Shown: positions 38,889 through 47,937, counted from the first letter of the stretch. The stretch is 64,000 nt of DNA from Agrobacterium larrymoorei (GCF_030819275.1 NZ_JAUTBL010000002.1:1738501-1802500); one strand, 5' to 3'. The notes: a model not told the origin generated them from the sequence alone. Translations and numbers: made by a program.

Positions 38889-40809
38889 AATCTTGCTCTT
38901 CGATATCGGCGTAGCGCTTGGATTTCTGGCATTTTCGAAATTGTCGTCGCCAGACAATCCGATCGATCGATATATATTCAGCGCAATCGTCTTCACTTCG
39001 CTTTCGCTCTACCTCATCTGGCGCGCGGCCGACACGTTGCCAGAGGCTGAACTGACTTTCGAGGCCGTGTGGCAATATATATATTTCACCTTTGAAACCA
39101 TCTCGATCGTCTACGCCTTGGCCTCGATCATTATTCTGCTGAGACGAACCGACCGCACCCCGCAAGCGAACGCGGCGCAGCAGGCCATGATTGCGACGGA
39201 TACATTCCCCTCGGTCACGGTATTCATCTGCACCTACAACGAGCCTCTGCACATTCTTGAGAAATCGATGTTCTGCGCCAAAGCGATGAACTACCCGAAG
39301 CTGAATGTCATCGTCTGCGACGACACGCGACGGGAAGAAGTGAGAGCCCATTGCCAGGCAGTCGGCATCGAATATCTAACCCGCCCGGATAACAAGCATG
39401 CCAAGGCGGGCAATCTCGACAACGCTCTGAGAGCGACGAATGCAACGGAAAATCCATCGGACTTGATCATGGTGCTGGACGCCGATTTCGCGCCTCAGGA
39501 AGATTTCCTGCTGCGTGTCGCCGGCATGTTCCGTGATCCGAAAATCGGATTGGTGCAGACACCGCAATTCTATTTCAACTCCGATCCTATACAGCACAAT
39601 CTCGGACTGAGCCGAAGCTTCGTCGACGACCAGCGAGTCTTTTTCGACACGTTCCAGCCCGCCAAGGATGCCGTCGATTGTGCCTTCTGTGTCGGTACGA
39701 GCTTTGTCGTCCGCCGGGCCTACGTCAATGAACTCGGCGGATTTCCGCATGAAGCGCTCTCGGAAGACATGCTGTTGACCTACCGGCTGCTGGAAAAAGG
39801 CTATGTCACCCGCTGGCTTAATGAGAAACTCAGCGTCGGCCTCTCTGCCGAAGGCATTCCGGAATACATCACCCAGAGAACCCGCTGGTGTCTCGGAACG
39901 ATCCAGATCGGCCTGTTGAAAACCGGACCGCTCTGGAGGGGTAAGTTTTCCCTGCGTCAGCGCCTGCATTACCTGCATGGACTTTTGAACTGGCTCTGCA
40001 AACCCTTCATCCTGTGCCTCTTGCTTGCGCCGTCCATCTACTGGTTCCTAGGCGTTGCCGCACTTCAGGCCGACGAACTCCTGTTCATGAAATACGGCAT
40101 TTCTTCCTTGTTCATTTTCTGGATCTACTCCGCCTGGATATCGGGCGGTCGCACACTACCAATATTCACCGAAGTGACTCATGCGCTGACGGCGCTGCCC
40201 GTCACCATGTGCCTGCTCCAGGCGATCCGCAGTCCCTTCGGCAAACCCTTCAAAGTCACGGAAAAAGGCGGAGATCGCTCCGTCATTCGCATTCACAGGC
40301 CTACAGCGCTCTTCTTTGGCATCGTGGCCTGCCTGTCCGCAGCCTCCATCCTTTCAGTGATCTTCGGCCTGGACAGGCCGACCGAACTATCCCCAGCCGA
40401 TATCCTCAATCTCGTCTGGTCTGCGGTTGCAATGCTGATTTCCTTTATCAGCCTCATCGTCTGCGTGGAGCTTCCACGCTTCGGGAAAGAAGAATCGATT
40501 GCGGTCTCTATTCCGGCGACAATCCGCAGCGGAGGAAACACCTTTTCCACCCAAATTACCTCGCTCTCGACGGAGCAAATCGAGCTTTCCGTCCCCTCGT
40601 CAGTGGTGTCGGGCGAGTTGCTGATACCGGGCGCCGGGTGGCTTGAGTTGACGCAAGGAGATCGCGGCGCTTTCACCATCAAACCCGACATTGAGCAAAA
40701 ACGGTGGGTACTACAACAACTCTTCGGGCGCTCACCCAGTCACATTGCCGAAACTGGCAATTTGATACAGTCGCTCCAGCTCCTCATGAAGCGAGCGCTT
40801 GCCAGCTGA
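38857..40809 (+). CDS. bgsA: Processive GT2 beta-glucan synthase (BgsA/curdlan-synthase type)
   Basis: 650-residue inner-membrane glycosyltransferase. Three N-terminal membrane segments (about residues 8-25, 38-56, 75-95) precede the cytosolic GT2 domain. The domain carries the processive motifs: first Asp in NVIVCDDTRRE, DxD in MVLDADFAP, acceptor Asp in ALSEDMLLTYRL, and QRTRW in EYITQRTRWCLG. About four membrane segments follow. The C-terminal 130 residues have no PilZ RxxxR motif, as in Sinorhizobium BgsA, which binds cyclic-di-GMP through a non-PilZ tail. The UDP-glucose substrate and the mixed-linkage or curdlan product are inferred. The start has an AAAGAGGG site and overlaps the upstream gene. 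Confidence 0.75.
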   Translation: MLFGIENNVLEILLFDIGVALGFLAFSKLSSPDNPIDRYIFSAIVFTSLSLYLIWRAADTLPEAELTFEAVWQYIYFTFETISIVYALASIIILLRRTDRTPQANAAQQAMIATDTFPSVTVFICTYNEPLHILEKSMFCAKAMNYPKLNVIVCDDTRREEVRAHCQAVGIEYLTRPDNKHAKAGNLDNALRATNATENPSDLIMVLDADFAPQEDFLLRVAGMFRDPKIGLVQTPQFYFNSDPIQHNLGLSRSFVDDQRVFFDTFQPAKDAVDCAFCVGTSFVVRRAYVNELGGFPHEALSEDMLLTYRLLEKGYVTRWLNEKLSVGLSAEGIPEYITQRTRWCLGTIQIGLLKTGPLWRGKFSLRQRLHYLHGLLNWLCKPFILCLLLAPSIYWFLGVAALQADELLFMKYGISSLFIFWIYSAWISGGRTLPIFTEVTHALTALPVTMCLLQAIRSPFGKPFKVTEKGGDRSVIRIHRPTALFFGIVACLSAASILSVIFGLDRPTELSPADILNLVWSAVAMLISFISLIVCVELPRFGKEESIAVSIPATIRSGGNTFSTQITSLSTEQIELSVPSSVVSGELLIPGAGWLELTQGDRGAFTIKPDIEQKRWVLQQLFGRSPSHIAETGNLIQSLQLLMKRALAS

Positions 40810-41051
40810 AACCGTCCTGCACCGACGCGTCGCTCCGTTTTGCGGTACACATCTAAACATGGATTGAGGACCCGCAGTTGCTACAGCCAAGCCCGCTCTA
40901 AGCATGAGCGGTCGCTGTAAGATGGCGGCGCGTCTCTCTTGTGCACTCCTGGGCCTTGGCCCGCGGCCGTACAGATAACACGTGCCCCCTGCCTCAAAAG
41001 GGAACTGCGCCCATCGGACAGAGTTATTCTCCCTCTTGAGGAGATAAATCT

Positions 41052-41285
41052 ATGAGAGTTCTTGGTGCAGCGATTTGCCTCGTATCCGTAGGCATATTGA
41101 GTGGTTGCGTAGGCGAACAATATAATCGCTTTGACTATCGTGGAGCAGGCTTACATGGCCAGTCATGCGATAACGGCCAGAACGATGTATCCCACCCTTA
41201 CGCCGGTAAGTGCGACTGGCGGCGCGAGAACGGAAGGGACTGGGCTGATAGCGGCTCGAACAATAACATCTATCGCAGGAGATAA
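41052..41285 (+). CDS. Small secreted lipoprotein of unknown function
   Basis: 77 residues. The signal peptide MRVLGAAICLVSVGILSGC ends in a lipobox (LSG-C, Cys19). The mature part is Gly/Asn/Asp-rich with CDNGQNDVSHPYAGKCDWRR, suggesting a disulfide. GAGGAGA lies 9 nt before the ATG. It lies 240 nt after the GT2 gene on the same strand, so a link to glucan export is possible but unsupported. Confidence 0.65.
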   Translation: MRVLGAAICLVSVGILSGCVGEQYNRFDYRGAGLHGQSCDNGQNDVSHPYAGKCDWRRENGRDWADSGSNNNIYRRR

Positions 41286-41429
41286 TGCCGGTCAGACACG
41301 CGTGAGCAGTATAAGCACTTGAGCAAGGCCGTAGCGACGACCTGCAAGCAATTGGAAAAATTGCGAATGCAGGGATACACCGGAACCTGACACGAACGAC
41401 ACGGCATTCTTCTAAATCATTGGAAACAT

Positions 41430-41503
41430 TGGAGCGGGTAGCGGGAATCGAACCCGCGTATTCAGCTTGGAAGGCTGCTGCTCTACCATTGAGCTATACC
41501 CGC
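41430..41503 (-). tRNA. tRNA-Gly (anticodon UCC)
   Basis: 74-nt cloverleaf on the minus strand: GCGGGTATAGCTCAATGG at the 5' side, anticodon loop CTTCCAA, T-arm GCGGGTTCGATTCCCGC, encoded CCA at 41430-41432. It lies 25 nt downstream of tRNA-Tyr, so the two are cotranscribed. Confidence 0.97.
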
Positions 41504-41528
41504 GGCGGTGATTCTGATCCGTGCAGAA

Positions 41529-41613
41529 TGGTGGAGGGAGTTGGATTTGAACCAACGTAGGCTGAGCCAACGGATTTACAGTCCGTCCCCTTTAACCACT
41601 CGGGCATCCCTCC
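41529..41613 (-). tRNA. tRNA-Tyr (anticodon GUA)
   Basis: 85-nt class II tRNA on the minus strand with a long variable arm. It starts GGAGGGATGCCCGAGTGG, with anticodon loop ACTGTAAAT and encoded CCA at 41529-41531. The tRNA-Tyr/tRNA-Gly order is the same as in the enteric tRNA-tufB cluster. Confidence 0.97.
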
Positions 41614-41836
41614 AGTATTCTGCGAGGATCAAGCGACCAAGCTTAGTCCAGATGTCCGTTCGGCGCTGCGCCGTTCGTCGTCTGTGGCCGCGTATATGAC
41701 GGCCCTTCATCGTTCTGTCAACACGATGTGTGTCGAAAATTCAGGAAAAAATTCGAGTGGTGTCAAAGCCCTGTGGATGGCTCGAGCTGACGCGGTGGGG
41801 ACTGGTGCGGATGCCGTGGCAGAGATATAAGGCGGC

Positions 41837-42718
41837 ATGAGCAAAGACGATCCCAAAGACAAATCCACCCGCGATACGCACTATGCCAATCTCCGACGCG
41901 CTGTGCGCGACGGCAAGCGCGAACGCGGAGAAATCCCCACGCCGCCCCAACAGAAGCGCCGAAACAAAGGCGCGGATGACTGGAAGCCGCCGCAGCTTGG
42001 CGCCGACCAGGTCTATCTTTATGGCCTGCATACGGTGCGTGCCGCCCTCGCCAACAAGGAAAGGCAGCTCATCAAGCTGTCCGTGACACAAAATGCTTTC
42101 GCGCGCCTGGAAATAGGTGAAGCTGACGCCCAGCCCTTCCCGGTCGAGATGGTCGCACCGCAGGACATCGACAAGGTTCTCGGCCCGGACGCCATCCATC
42201 AGGGCGTGATGCTGGAAACCCGGCCGCTGCCGGTTCGCAAGCTTTCGGCTTTGAAGGAAAGCCCGTTGATTCTGGTCCTCGATCAGGTCACCGATCCGCA
42301 CAATGTCGGTGCCATCATGCGCTCAGCCGTTGCTTTCAACGCCGGCGCGTTGATCACGACCATGCGCCACAGCCCGACCGAATCCGGCGTGCTGGCAAAA
42401 TCCGCATCCGGCGCGCTGGAAATGATCCCCTATATCCAGATCACCAATCTGGCGGATGCTCTGGGTGAACTCCACAAGCTCGGCTTCACTTCCATCGGCC
42501 TCGACTCGGAAGGCCCCGCCCCTATCGAGCAGACCTTCAGCGGCGACAAGATTGCCCTGGTTCTCGGTGCAGAAGGCAAAGGCCTGCGTCAGAAGACACG
42601 CGAAACGGTCACGCATCTGGCGCGCCTCGACATGCCGGGTGAGATCAAGTCGCTGAACGTCTCGAATGCGGCCGCCATTGCGCTTTATGCAACGCGGCAG
42701 TTTTTGACGAAGGCGTGA
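41837..42718 (+). CDS. rlmB: 23S rRNA (guanosine-2'-O)-methyltransferase RlmB, TrmH family
   Basis: SPOUT-class enzyme that 2'-O-methylates G2251 of 23S rRNA with S-adenosylmethionine. The 293 residues comprise a charged N-terminal extension of about 55, a substrate-binding domain (VYLYGLHTVRAALANKERQL), and the knotted catalytic domain. Motif 1 is LDQVTDPHNVGAIMRSA, motif 2 is LVLGAEGKGLRQKTRE, and motif 3 is SLNVSNAAAIALYATR. It lies next to tRNA-Tyr/tRNA-Gly, as in many alphaproteobacteria. Confident family, with the exact target base taken from orthologues. Confidence 0.9.
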   Translation: MSKDDPKDKSTRDTHYANLRRAVRDGKRERGEIPTPPQQKRRNKGADDWKPPQLGADQVYLYGLHTVRAALANKERQLIKLSVTQNAFARLEIGEADAQPFPVEMVAPQDIDKVLGPDAIHQGVMLETRPLPVRKLSALKESPLILVLDQVTDPHNVGAIMRSAVAFNAGALITTMRHSPTESGVLAKSASGALEMIPYIQITNLADALGELHKLGFTSIGLDSEGPAPIEQTFSGDKIALVLGAEGKGLRQKTRETVTHLARLDMPGEIKSLNVSNAAAIALYATRQFLTKA

Positions 42719-42866
42719 GAGTCTGTCCGGCGGATCGAGCAAAGATATCGGGCATGGATCGCTGCTACGTCACCAAGCCCGTACTCGCCAAGGCTGGATA
42801 AGCCGCGCCAATGACGCGGCTGGACCCGAACGGATCGAGGCCTTCTTTGCCGGGCGTGGCTATGAA

Positions 42867-43586
42867 ATGCATCGCCACGATACATATGCCATCGGCTGTA
42901 CGCTGTCCGGCGTGCAGAGCTTCCAATATCGAGGAGCCGTGCGCAACAGCCTTCCCGGCGGAACCATAGTACTGCACCCTGATGAGCCGCATGATGGGCA
43001 GGCGGGGACGGATGACGGCTTCCATTACCGCATCGCCTATGTCGAACCGGCCGCCATCCAGTCCATACTTGGTGGACGCCCGCTCCCCTACATTCAGGGA
43101 GGCATCTCGGAAGATCGCAGGCTACTTTCAGCGGCACGCCGAATCCTGCGCGAGGTAGACGATCCGATCGAGACCTTCGAATATGAAGATGCTCTCTTTG
43201 AACTCGCCAACGCCCTTGCGGCTGCGGCTAACCCACACACGCTAGGGCGTAGGAAGCAGGTGGACTATTCATCCGCCGAGATGGCGCGGCAATATCTCGC
43301 CGAGCGCCCACAGACAGTGACTCTCGAACAGATCGAGACCATCTGCGGCCAAGACCGGTGGAGCCTGTCGCGCGACTTTCGCGCTCTCTTCGGCACAAGC
43401 CCCTACCGCTACCTCACGATGCGACGGCTCGATGCCGTGAAGACATCGTTGCGTAACGGGTCCGGCCTGGCGGATGCCGCGTTTTCGGCAGGCTTTGCCG
43501 ATCAGAGCCATATGACGCGCCAGTTCTTGAAGGCGTTCGGCGTATCGCCCGGGCGGTGGCTCACGTTGACACGAGAGCCGCGGTAG
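42867..43586 (+). CDS. AraC-family transcriptional regulator with disturbed 5' end
   Basis: 239 residues from the first ATG. The N-terminal part is an AraC-type cupin ligand domain (HRHDTYAIGCTLSGVQSFQY, then LPGGTIVLHPDEPHDG). The C-terminal part has two HTH motifs (VTLEQIETICGQDRWSLSRD and LADAAFSAGFADQSHMTRQF). The reading frame remains open upstream with family-like residues (GWISRANDAAGPERIEAFFA) but has no ATG, GTG or TTG. An ATG at 42754 is in another frame and stops after 15 codons. A one-base indel near 42757-42765 would give a normal protein of about 275 residues. It is followed by a cupin gene that may be its target. Confidence 0.8.
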   Translation: MHRHDTYAIGCTLSGVQSFQYRGAVRNSLPGGTIVLHPDEPHDGQAGTDDGFHYRIAYVEPAAIQSILGGRPLPYIQGGISEDRRLLSAARRILREVDDPIETFEYEDALFELANALAAAANPHTLGRRKQVDYSSAEMARQYLAERPQTVTLEQIETICGQDRWSLSRDFRALFGTSPYRYLTMRRLDAVKTSLRNGSGLADAAFSAGFADQSHMTRQFLKAFGVSPGRWLTLTREPR

Positions 43587-43655
43587 GGCTGCAAGATCGT
43601 TCAAGACGCTCAGGACCTCGCTGGCTAGGGTCGACCTTCAACAAGGGAGACCTCA

Positions 43656-44027
43656 ATGACCACAGCTTACTCACCCATTCGCTTCACCGAAAAATTCGAT
43701 CTGTTGACAGAGCGGTGGCAACCCCGCGTCGTTGCGGAAATGAACGATTATCAGTTCAAGATCGTACGCCTACGGGGCGACTTCATATGGCATCACCACG
43801 CGGACACCGACGAGACCTTCATTGTTCTGGAAGGCACGCTTCGCATCGATTTCCGTGACGGAGATGTCACGCTGCAGGCCGGAGAGATGTTCGTGGTGAA
43901 AAAGGGTGTCGAGCACAAACCCTTTGCCGAAGAGGAAGTGAAACTTCTCCTGATCGAACCGAGAGGGGTTCTCAATACCGGAGAGCAAAGGCATGAGAGA
44001 ACTGCTGAGAATGACATCTGGATTTAG
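43656..44027 (+). CDS. Cupin-domain protein
   Basis: 123-residue single-domain beta-barrel protein. Cupin motif 1 is WHHHADTDETFIVLEGTLRI at about residues 44-63, with the metal-binding His-His-Glu set. Motif 2 is FVVKKGVEHKPFAEEE. An AAGGGAGA site precedes the ATG. It follows the AraC regulator by 69 nt. Related proteins are small sugar or cofactor-binding cupins, and no substrate can be assigned. Confidence 0.85.
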   Translation: MTTAYSPIRFTEKFDLLTERWQPRVVAEMNDYQFKIVRLRGDFIWHHHADTDETFIVLEGTLRIDFRDGDVTLQAGEMFVVKKGVEHKPFAEEEVKLLLIEPRGVLNTGEQRHERTAENDIWI

Positions 44028-44181
44028 AGGGTGGTTCCCTTCCAAACACAGCGACCCATCCAACAAAAGCGGTGCCCCTTTTCACGCGACATGTTGTAAG
44101 CTCTTTCGACCCCGAAGCGCCGTGCGTCCAATCGGGCGCACAAAAGACGCTCTATCTATTTGAATCTACGCATCGTGCTTT

Positions 44182-44205
44182 CCGAAAATCGATTCCGATT
44201 TTCGG
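44182..44205. repeat. Rhizobial palindromic repeat, copy 2
   Basis: Arms CCGAAAATCG and CGATTTTCGG with loop ATTC, the same arms as at 37528-37551. It lies in the gap before the thioesterase gene. Confidence 0.75.
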
Positions 44206-44256
44206 GCCGATGCTATAGAATCGCAAGACTTCGAACAGCCATGGAGAGACAACCCA

Positions 44257-44667
44257 ATGAACCAAACCCCAAAGCCCACCGGTGAACTGACGCTTCGCAC
44301 GCTGGCCATGCCGGCCGATGCCAACCCGGCAGGGGATATTTTTGGGGGCTGGGTCATGTCGCAGATGGACTTGGCAAGCGGCATTCGTGCTGCCGAACGG
44401 GCGCGCTGTCGCGTGGTGACGGCAGCGGTGAAGGAGATGGCCTTCGAACTGCCGGTCAAGATCGGCGATACGCTCTCGATCTATACGGACATCACCCGCA
44501 CCGGACGTACCTCGATTACGCTTTGCGTCGAGGCATGGGCGCAGCGCTCACGCTACGACAAATTGGAGAAGGTCACGGCTGGCACCTTCATCATGGTTGC
44601 GATGGATGAGAACGGCACGCCAGCACCGCTTCCGCCGCAGAGCCCCGTCGACACGATCGAGGTGTGA
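44257..44667 (+). CDS. Acyl-CoA thioesterase, YciA-type hotdog fold
   Basis: 136-residue cytosolic hotdog protein that hydrolyses acyl-CoA thioesters. The signature MPADANPAGDIFGGWVMSQM followed by DLASGIRA contains the conserved Asp. The second block VKIGDTLSIYTDITRTGRTS is the characteristic strand-turn region. ATG 44257 follows GGAGAGACAA. Length matches YciA (132-136). It is monocistronic, with a rhizobial palindrome upstream. Confidence 0.88.
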   Translation: MNQTPKPTGELTLRTLAMPADANPAGDIFGGWVMSQMDLASGIRAAERARCRVVTAAVKEMAFELPVKIGDTLSIYTDITRTGRTSITLCVEAWAQRSRYDKLEKVTAGTFIMVAMDENGTPAPLPPQSPVDTIEV

Positions 44668-44842
44668 TCTGTAAGTCGCTCGTCTCCAACGAATTTTGAG
44701 AGAGGCGTCCGCATCTTTCGATCTCTCACACTGCCCCCACCTCATAAAGCCTTGGCAAGTCTTCACATCGTCCTCTCAGAAACTCGGTAGCGAGTCCTAG
44801 AGGACGGTGTTTCAATTTGCTCTATCTCCCAATCATAGCTCG

Positions 44843-44870
44843 TTGACAGAGACTTAGCCTTTGCTATGTT
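44843..44870 (+). promoter_or_regulatory. mntH promoter overlapped by an MntR box
   Basis: -35 TTGACA (44843-44848) and -10 TATGTT (44865-44870) are 16 nt apart. The -10 lies inside a palindrome at 44851-44870, gACTTAGCCTTTGCTATGTT, which matches the E. coli MntR operator AACATAGCCTTTGCTATGTT at 18 of 20 positions. Binding there would block the polymerase. With mntR just downstream of mntH, manganese repression is the natural reading. Confidence 0.82.
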
Positions 44871-44896
44871 GCAGTGCAGCGACGTGGAGAGCCTTG

Positions 44897-46201
44897 ATGA
44901 CAGACACTGTGACGCGACAGACCCTGTCGGAACGAACCGATGCACAAATACGAGAAGTTCTGACCGGGCAGAGGCGCGGTGTAGGCTCGCTGCTACTCTT
45001 CGCAGGACCGGCTGTTGTTGCCTCTATCGCCTATATGGACCCAGGCAATTTCGCGACGAACATTCAGGCGGGCTCGGGTTATGGCTACTCGCTGCTGTGG
45101 GTCGTCGTGATGGCGAATCTGATCGCCATGATGTTCCAAGCCTTATCGGCCAAACTCGGCATCGTCACCGGACGCAATCTGGCGGAGATGTGCCATGACC
45201 AGTTCTCCTCACCGGTCAGGATCGTCATGTGGATCGTCAGCGAAATCGCCGCAATGGCGACCGATCTGGCGGAGTTCCTTGGCGGTGCGATCGGTCTCTC
45301 ATTGCTCTTCGGCATGCCGCTGCTTGCTGGCATGGCGGTCACGGCCGTCGTCACCTACGGCATTCTTCTCTTCGAGGGCCGCGGCTTCCGCCCCATGGAA
45401 CTGATCATCGGGGCCTTGGTGTCCATCATCGGAATTTGCTACGTCATCGAGATGTTCGTCGCACCGGTTGACTGGGCCGCAGCCGGTCTCGGCGTGATCA
45501 CCCCCTCCATGCCGGATGCGACGGCGCTGACGATCGCGGTCGGCATTATCGGCGCGACGGTGATGCCGCACGCGCTCTATCTGCATTCAGGCCTGACACA
45601 GCATCGTGCGACGGCCCGCAACGACGCCGAGAGAAAGAAACTTCTGCACTTTTCCAACTGGGAATGCGTTATCGCTCTTGCCGTCGCGGGCATGGTCAAC
45701 ATGGCGATGGTGATGATGGCCTCGGCGGCGTTCCATGCCGGCCATACGGATGTTGCGGAGATCGAAACGGCCTATCACACGCTCACACCCTTGTTGGGCG
45801 GTGCCGCGGCGACGGTGTTTCTCATTTCGCTGATGGCCTCGGGCATGTCGTCTTCCGCCGTCGGCACCATGGCAGGGCAGATGATCATGCAGGGTTTCGT
45901 CGGTTTCCATATCCCGATCTGGCTGCGCCGCCTCGTGACCATGCTGCCGGCATTTGTCGTCGTGCTGATGGGCGCCAATACCACCGATGCGCTCGTCTAC
46001 AGCCAGGTCGTGCTATCCTTCGCCCTGCCGATTCCGATGATCGCGCTCGTGATGTTCACCCGTAATCCCGCGATCATGGGCAGCTTCGCCAACAAGCGGT
46101 TGATCGACATCGCGGCCATTGTCGGCACCGTCGTCATCCTGTGCCTCAACGTGGTACTGTTGCTTCAGACCTTTGGCGTTCCGGTCCCCGGCCTGGGTTG
46201 A
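44897..46201 (+). CDS. mntH: Nramp-family divalent metal (Mn2+) transporter MntH
   Basis: 434-residue proton-coupled Mn(II)/Fe(II) importer with about 11 membrane segments. TM1 has the metal-binding DPGNF (VASIAYMDPGNFATNIQAGS). TM6 has MPHALYLHSGL with the conserved Met/Pro/His, and the loop GMSSSAVGTMAGQMIMQGF is family-typical. ATG 44897 follows GTGGAGAG. The open frame from 44861 would overlap the -10 and operator. Controlled by the MntR box directly upstream. Confidence 0.95.
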   Translation: MTDTVTRQTLSERTDAQIREVLTGQRRGVGSLLLFAGPAVVASIAYMDPGNFATNIQAGSGYGYSLLWVVVMANLIAMMFQALSAKLGIVTGRNLAEMCHDQFSSPVRIVMWIVSEIAAMATDLAEFLGGAIGLSLLFGMPLLAGMAVTAVVTYGILLFEGRGFRPMELIIGALVSIIGICYVIEMFVAPVDWAAAGLGVITPSMPDATALTIAVGIIGATVMPHALYLHSGLTQHRATARNDAERKKLLHFSNWECVIALAVAGMVNMAMVMMASAAFHAGHTDVAEIETAYHTLTPLLGGAAATVFLISLMASGMSSSAVGTMAGQMIMQGFVGFHIPIWLRRLVTMLPAFVVVLMGANTTDALVYSQVVLSFALPIPMIALVMFTRNPAIMGSFANKRLIDIAAIVGTVVILCLNVVLLLQTFGVPVPGLG

Positions 46202-46278
46202 GAGCATTCCGTTCATACTCTGGAAAGTCATAGTCTGGGCCAGCTTGTGACCAAAGCGTTCATAAAGAGTCTCGACCG

Positions 46279-46728
46279 ATGAAGCAGACCACATCCAGCG
46301 AGAGCCGACTGTCCTCCACCGAGGTCGAAACGCATGCTGAAGCCTTTCAGAAAAGCCGGGAGGCACGGCGCAGCGAACTCATGGAAGACTATGTCGAGCT
46401 GATTGCTGACCTCATCGAGCATTCCGGGGAGGCACGTCAGATCGATATTGCCCAACGTCTCGGCGTCAAGCAGCCAACGGCCGCCAAGATGCTGAAGCGC
46501 CTCGCTGAAGAAGGATTGATCACGCAACAACGCTATCGCGGCATTTTCCTCACGCAAGAGGGCCAGCAATTGGCAGCACAGATGAGACGCCGCCACGAGA
46601 TCGTCGAAGCCTTCCTATGTCGTCTCGGTATCGATCCTGACACGGCACGAGCCGATGCCGAAGGAATTGAGCATCATGTCAGCGAAGAGACGCTGAAGGC
46701 GTTCCAACGCTTTCTGGAAGAAGGATAG
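46279..46728 (+). CDS. mntR: Manganese-responsive regulator MntR (DtxR family)
   Basis: 149 residues. A winged-helix domain (about 35-95, with [20 protein letters not shown] and [20 protein letters not shown]) is followed by the metal-binding and dimerisation region ([39 protein letters not shown]). His/Glu ligands fit MntR, and there is no SH3-like third domain as in DtxR. It lies 77 nt after mntH on the same strand. It would bind Mn(II) and repress mntH through the upstream palindrome. Confidence 0.93.
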   Translation: MKQTTSSESRLSSTEVETHAEAFQKSREARRSELMEDYVELIADLIEHSGEARQIDIAQRLGVKQPTAAKMLKRLAEEGLITQQRYRGIFLTQEGQQLAAQMRRRHEIVEAFLCRLGIDPDTARADAEGIEHHVSEETLKAFQRFLEEG

Positions 46729-46752
46729 AGAGACTGTCCGATAAAGCGCTGC

Positions 46753-47934
46753 TCATATTTTGAGATAGGCTGACGACCTGTCGAAAGCCAATCCCGGGAA
46801 AACGCCATTGGTCAGAGCTTCGCTACCGACATCGAACTGACGATAGAGCATCGCGGCAGCGATTTCGCGCACATCGCCGGTCGGCATCAGGTCCCGGTCG
46901 TCCAGCAACTGACCGTCACCCAGCCCGGGCCATTTGCCCAATACCCTACCGCCCTGAATGCCACCTCCTGCGAGAATTGCGACGCCGCCCGTGCCATGGT
47001 CTGTGCCGCCAGTCCCGTTTTCACGGGCGGTGCGGCCGAATTCGGTCATCGCCACAACCACGGTCTTCTTCCACACGTCGGGTCCAAGCGCGTCTTTCAG
47101 CGTCGTCAGCGCAATGGTCAGGTCTTTCACGGTGCGGGCAAATTGCGCCTTCTGGCCTGCATGCGTATCCCAGCCATCGACGGAGAAGCTGGCGATACGG
47201 TAGTCTTCGCGCAGCATGCCGCCCGCAAGTTTGGCAATATCGCGAATCCCCTCCCCGCGCTTCTCATCCTGGAACAGCTGCTCCGCCGCCATGTCGGTTC
47301 GCAACGCTTCGGCCAGCACGCGGCTGAACTCGGCATCATTGGCATAGAGCCGCTTGAAGAAACCGACTTCATCCGCCGCCATTGTCATGTTAGAGCTAGA
47401 GGCCCAGACATCCGCCTCGTTCGGACCGGATAAAATAAGCTCCATCGATGTGTTGATATCGATAGCCTTGCGATCTTCAGATCGCGGAATGGCGGAAAGC
47501 GCCCGGTTAAGCCAGCCGGTGCGTTCGCCATGCACCGCCTCCGCACCGCTCTCCAACATATCCTGCCCATCGAAATGGCTGCGCTGGTCGCGATAAGGCG
47601 TCGAAACCGCATGAACGAAGGCCAGTTCCTTCGCCTGCCACATCGGCATCAGCGCGTCAGCCGCAGGGTTCAGGCCAAAGTGGCCGTCAAGATCGATCAG
47701 GCCGTTGTCGGGCTTCAACGCCAATGTCGGGCGAAACTGAGCAAAGGCCGGGTCGCCATAGGGCTGCACCAGATCGAGCCCGTCCATCGCACCGCGCAGA
47801 ACGATCGTGACGAAACGGTTCTCGCCAGGCATTGCGGCAAAGCTGACCGGAGAGAAAGCTGGCACAGCGGCCGCACAGCAAGCGGTCATCAAGAAGCTGC
47901 GGCGGCTCAACATCATATCCTGAGAGAAGGCCAT
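46753..47934 (-). CDS. DUF1501 family exported protein (Tat signal)
   Basis: 393 residues. A twin-arginine motif (SRRSFLMTACCAA) lies at residues about 10-22, so it is probably exported folded. The body has the DUF1501 (alkaline-phosphatase-like fold) pattern: FVTIVLRGAMDGLDLVQPYG, VVAMTEFGRTARENGTGGTD and HGTGGVAILAGG. AGGAG precedes the ATG. It lies 3 nt after the DUF1800 gene, and the two families are nearly always paired. The biological role is unknown. Confidence 0.88.
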   Translation of the reverse strand: MAFSQDMMLSRRSFLMTACCAAAVPAFSPVSFAAMPGENRFVTIVLRGAMDGLDLVQPYGDPAFAQFRPTLALKPDNGLIDLDGHFGLNPAADALMPMWQAKELAFVHAVSTPYRDQRSHFDGQDMLESGAEAVHGERTGWLNRALSAIPRSEDRKAIDINTSMELILSGPNEADVWASSSNMTMAADEVGFFKRLYANDAEFSRVLAEALRTDMAAEQLFQDEKRGEGIRDIAKLAGGMLREDYRIASFSVDGWDTHAGQKAQFARTVKDLTIALTTLKDALGPDVWKKTVVVAMTEFGRTARENGTGGTDHGTGGVAILAGGGIQGGRVLGKWPGLGDGQLLDDRDLMPTGDVREIAAAMLYRQFDVGSEALTNGVFPGLAFDRSSAYLKI

Positions 47935-47937
47935 GTC

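Noticed and set aside
41282..41429. Short frames after the lipoprotein gene
   Set aside because: All are under 25 codons and lack ribosome sites.
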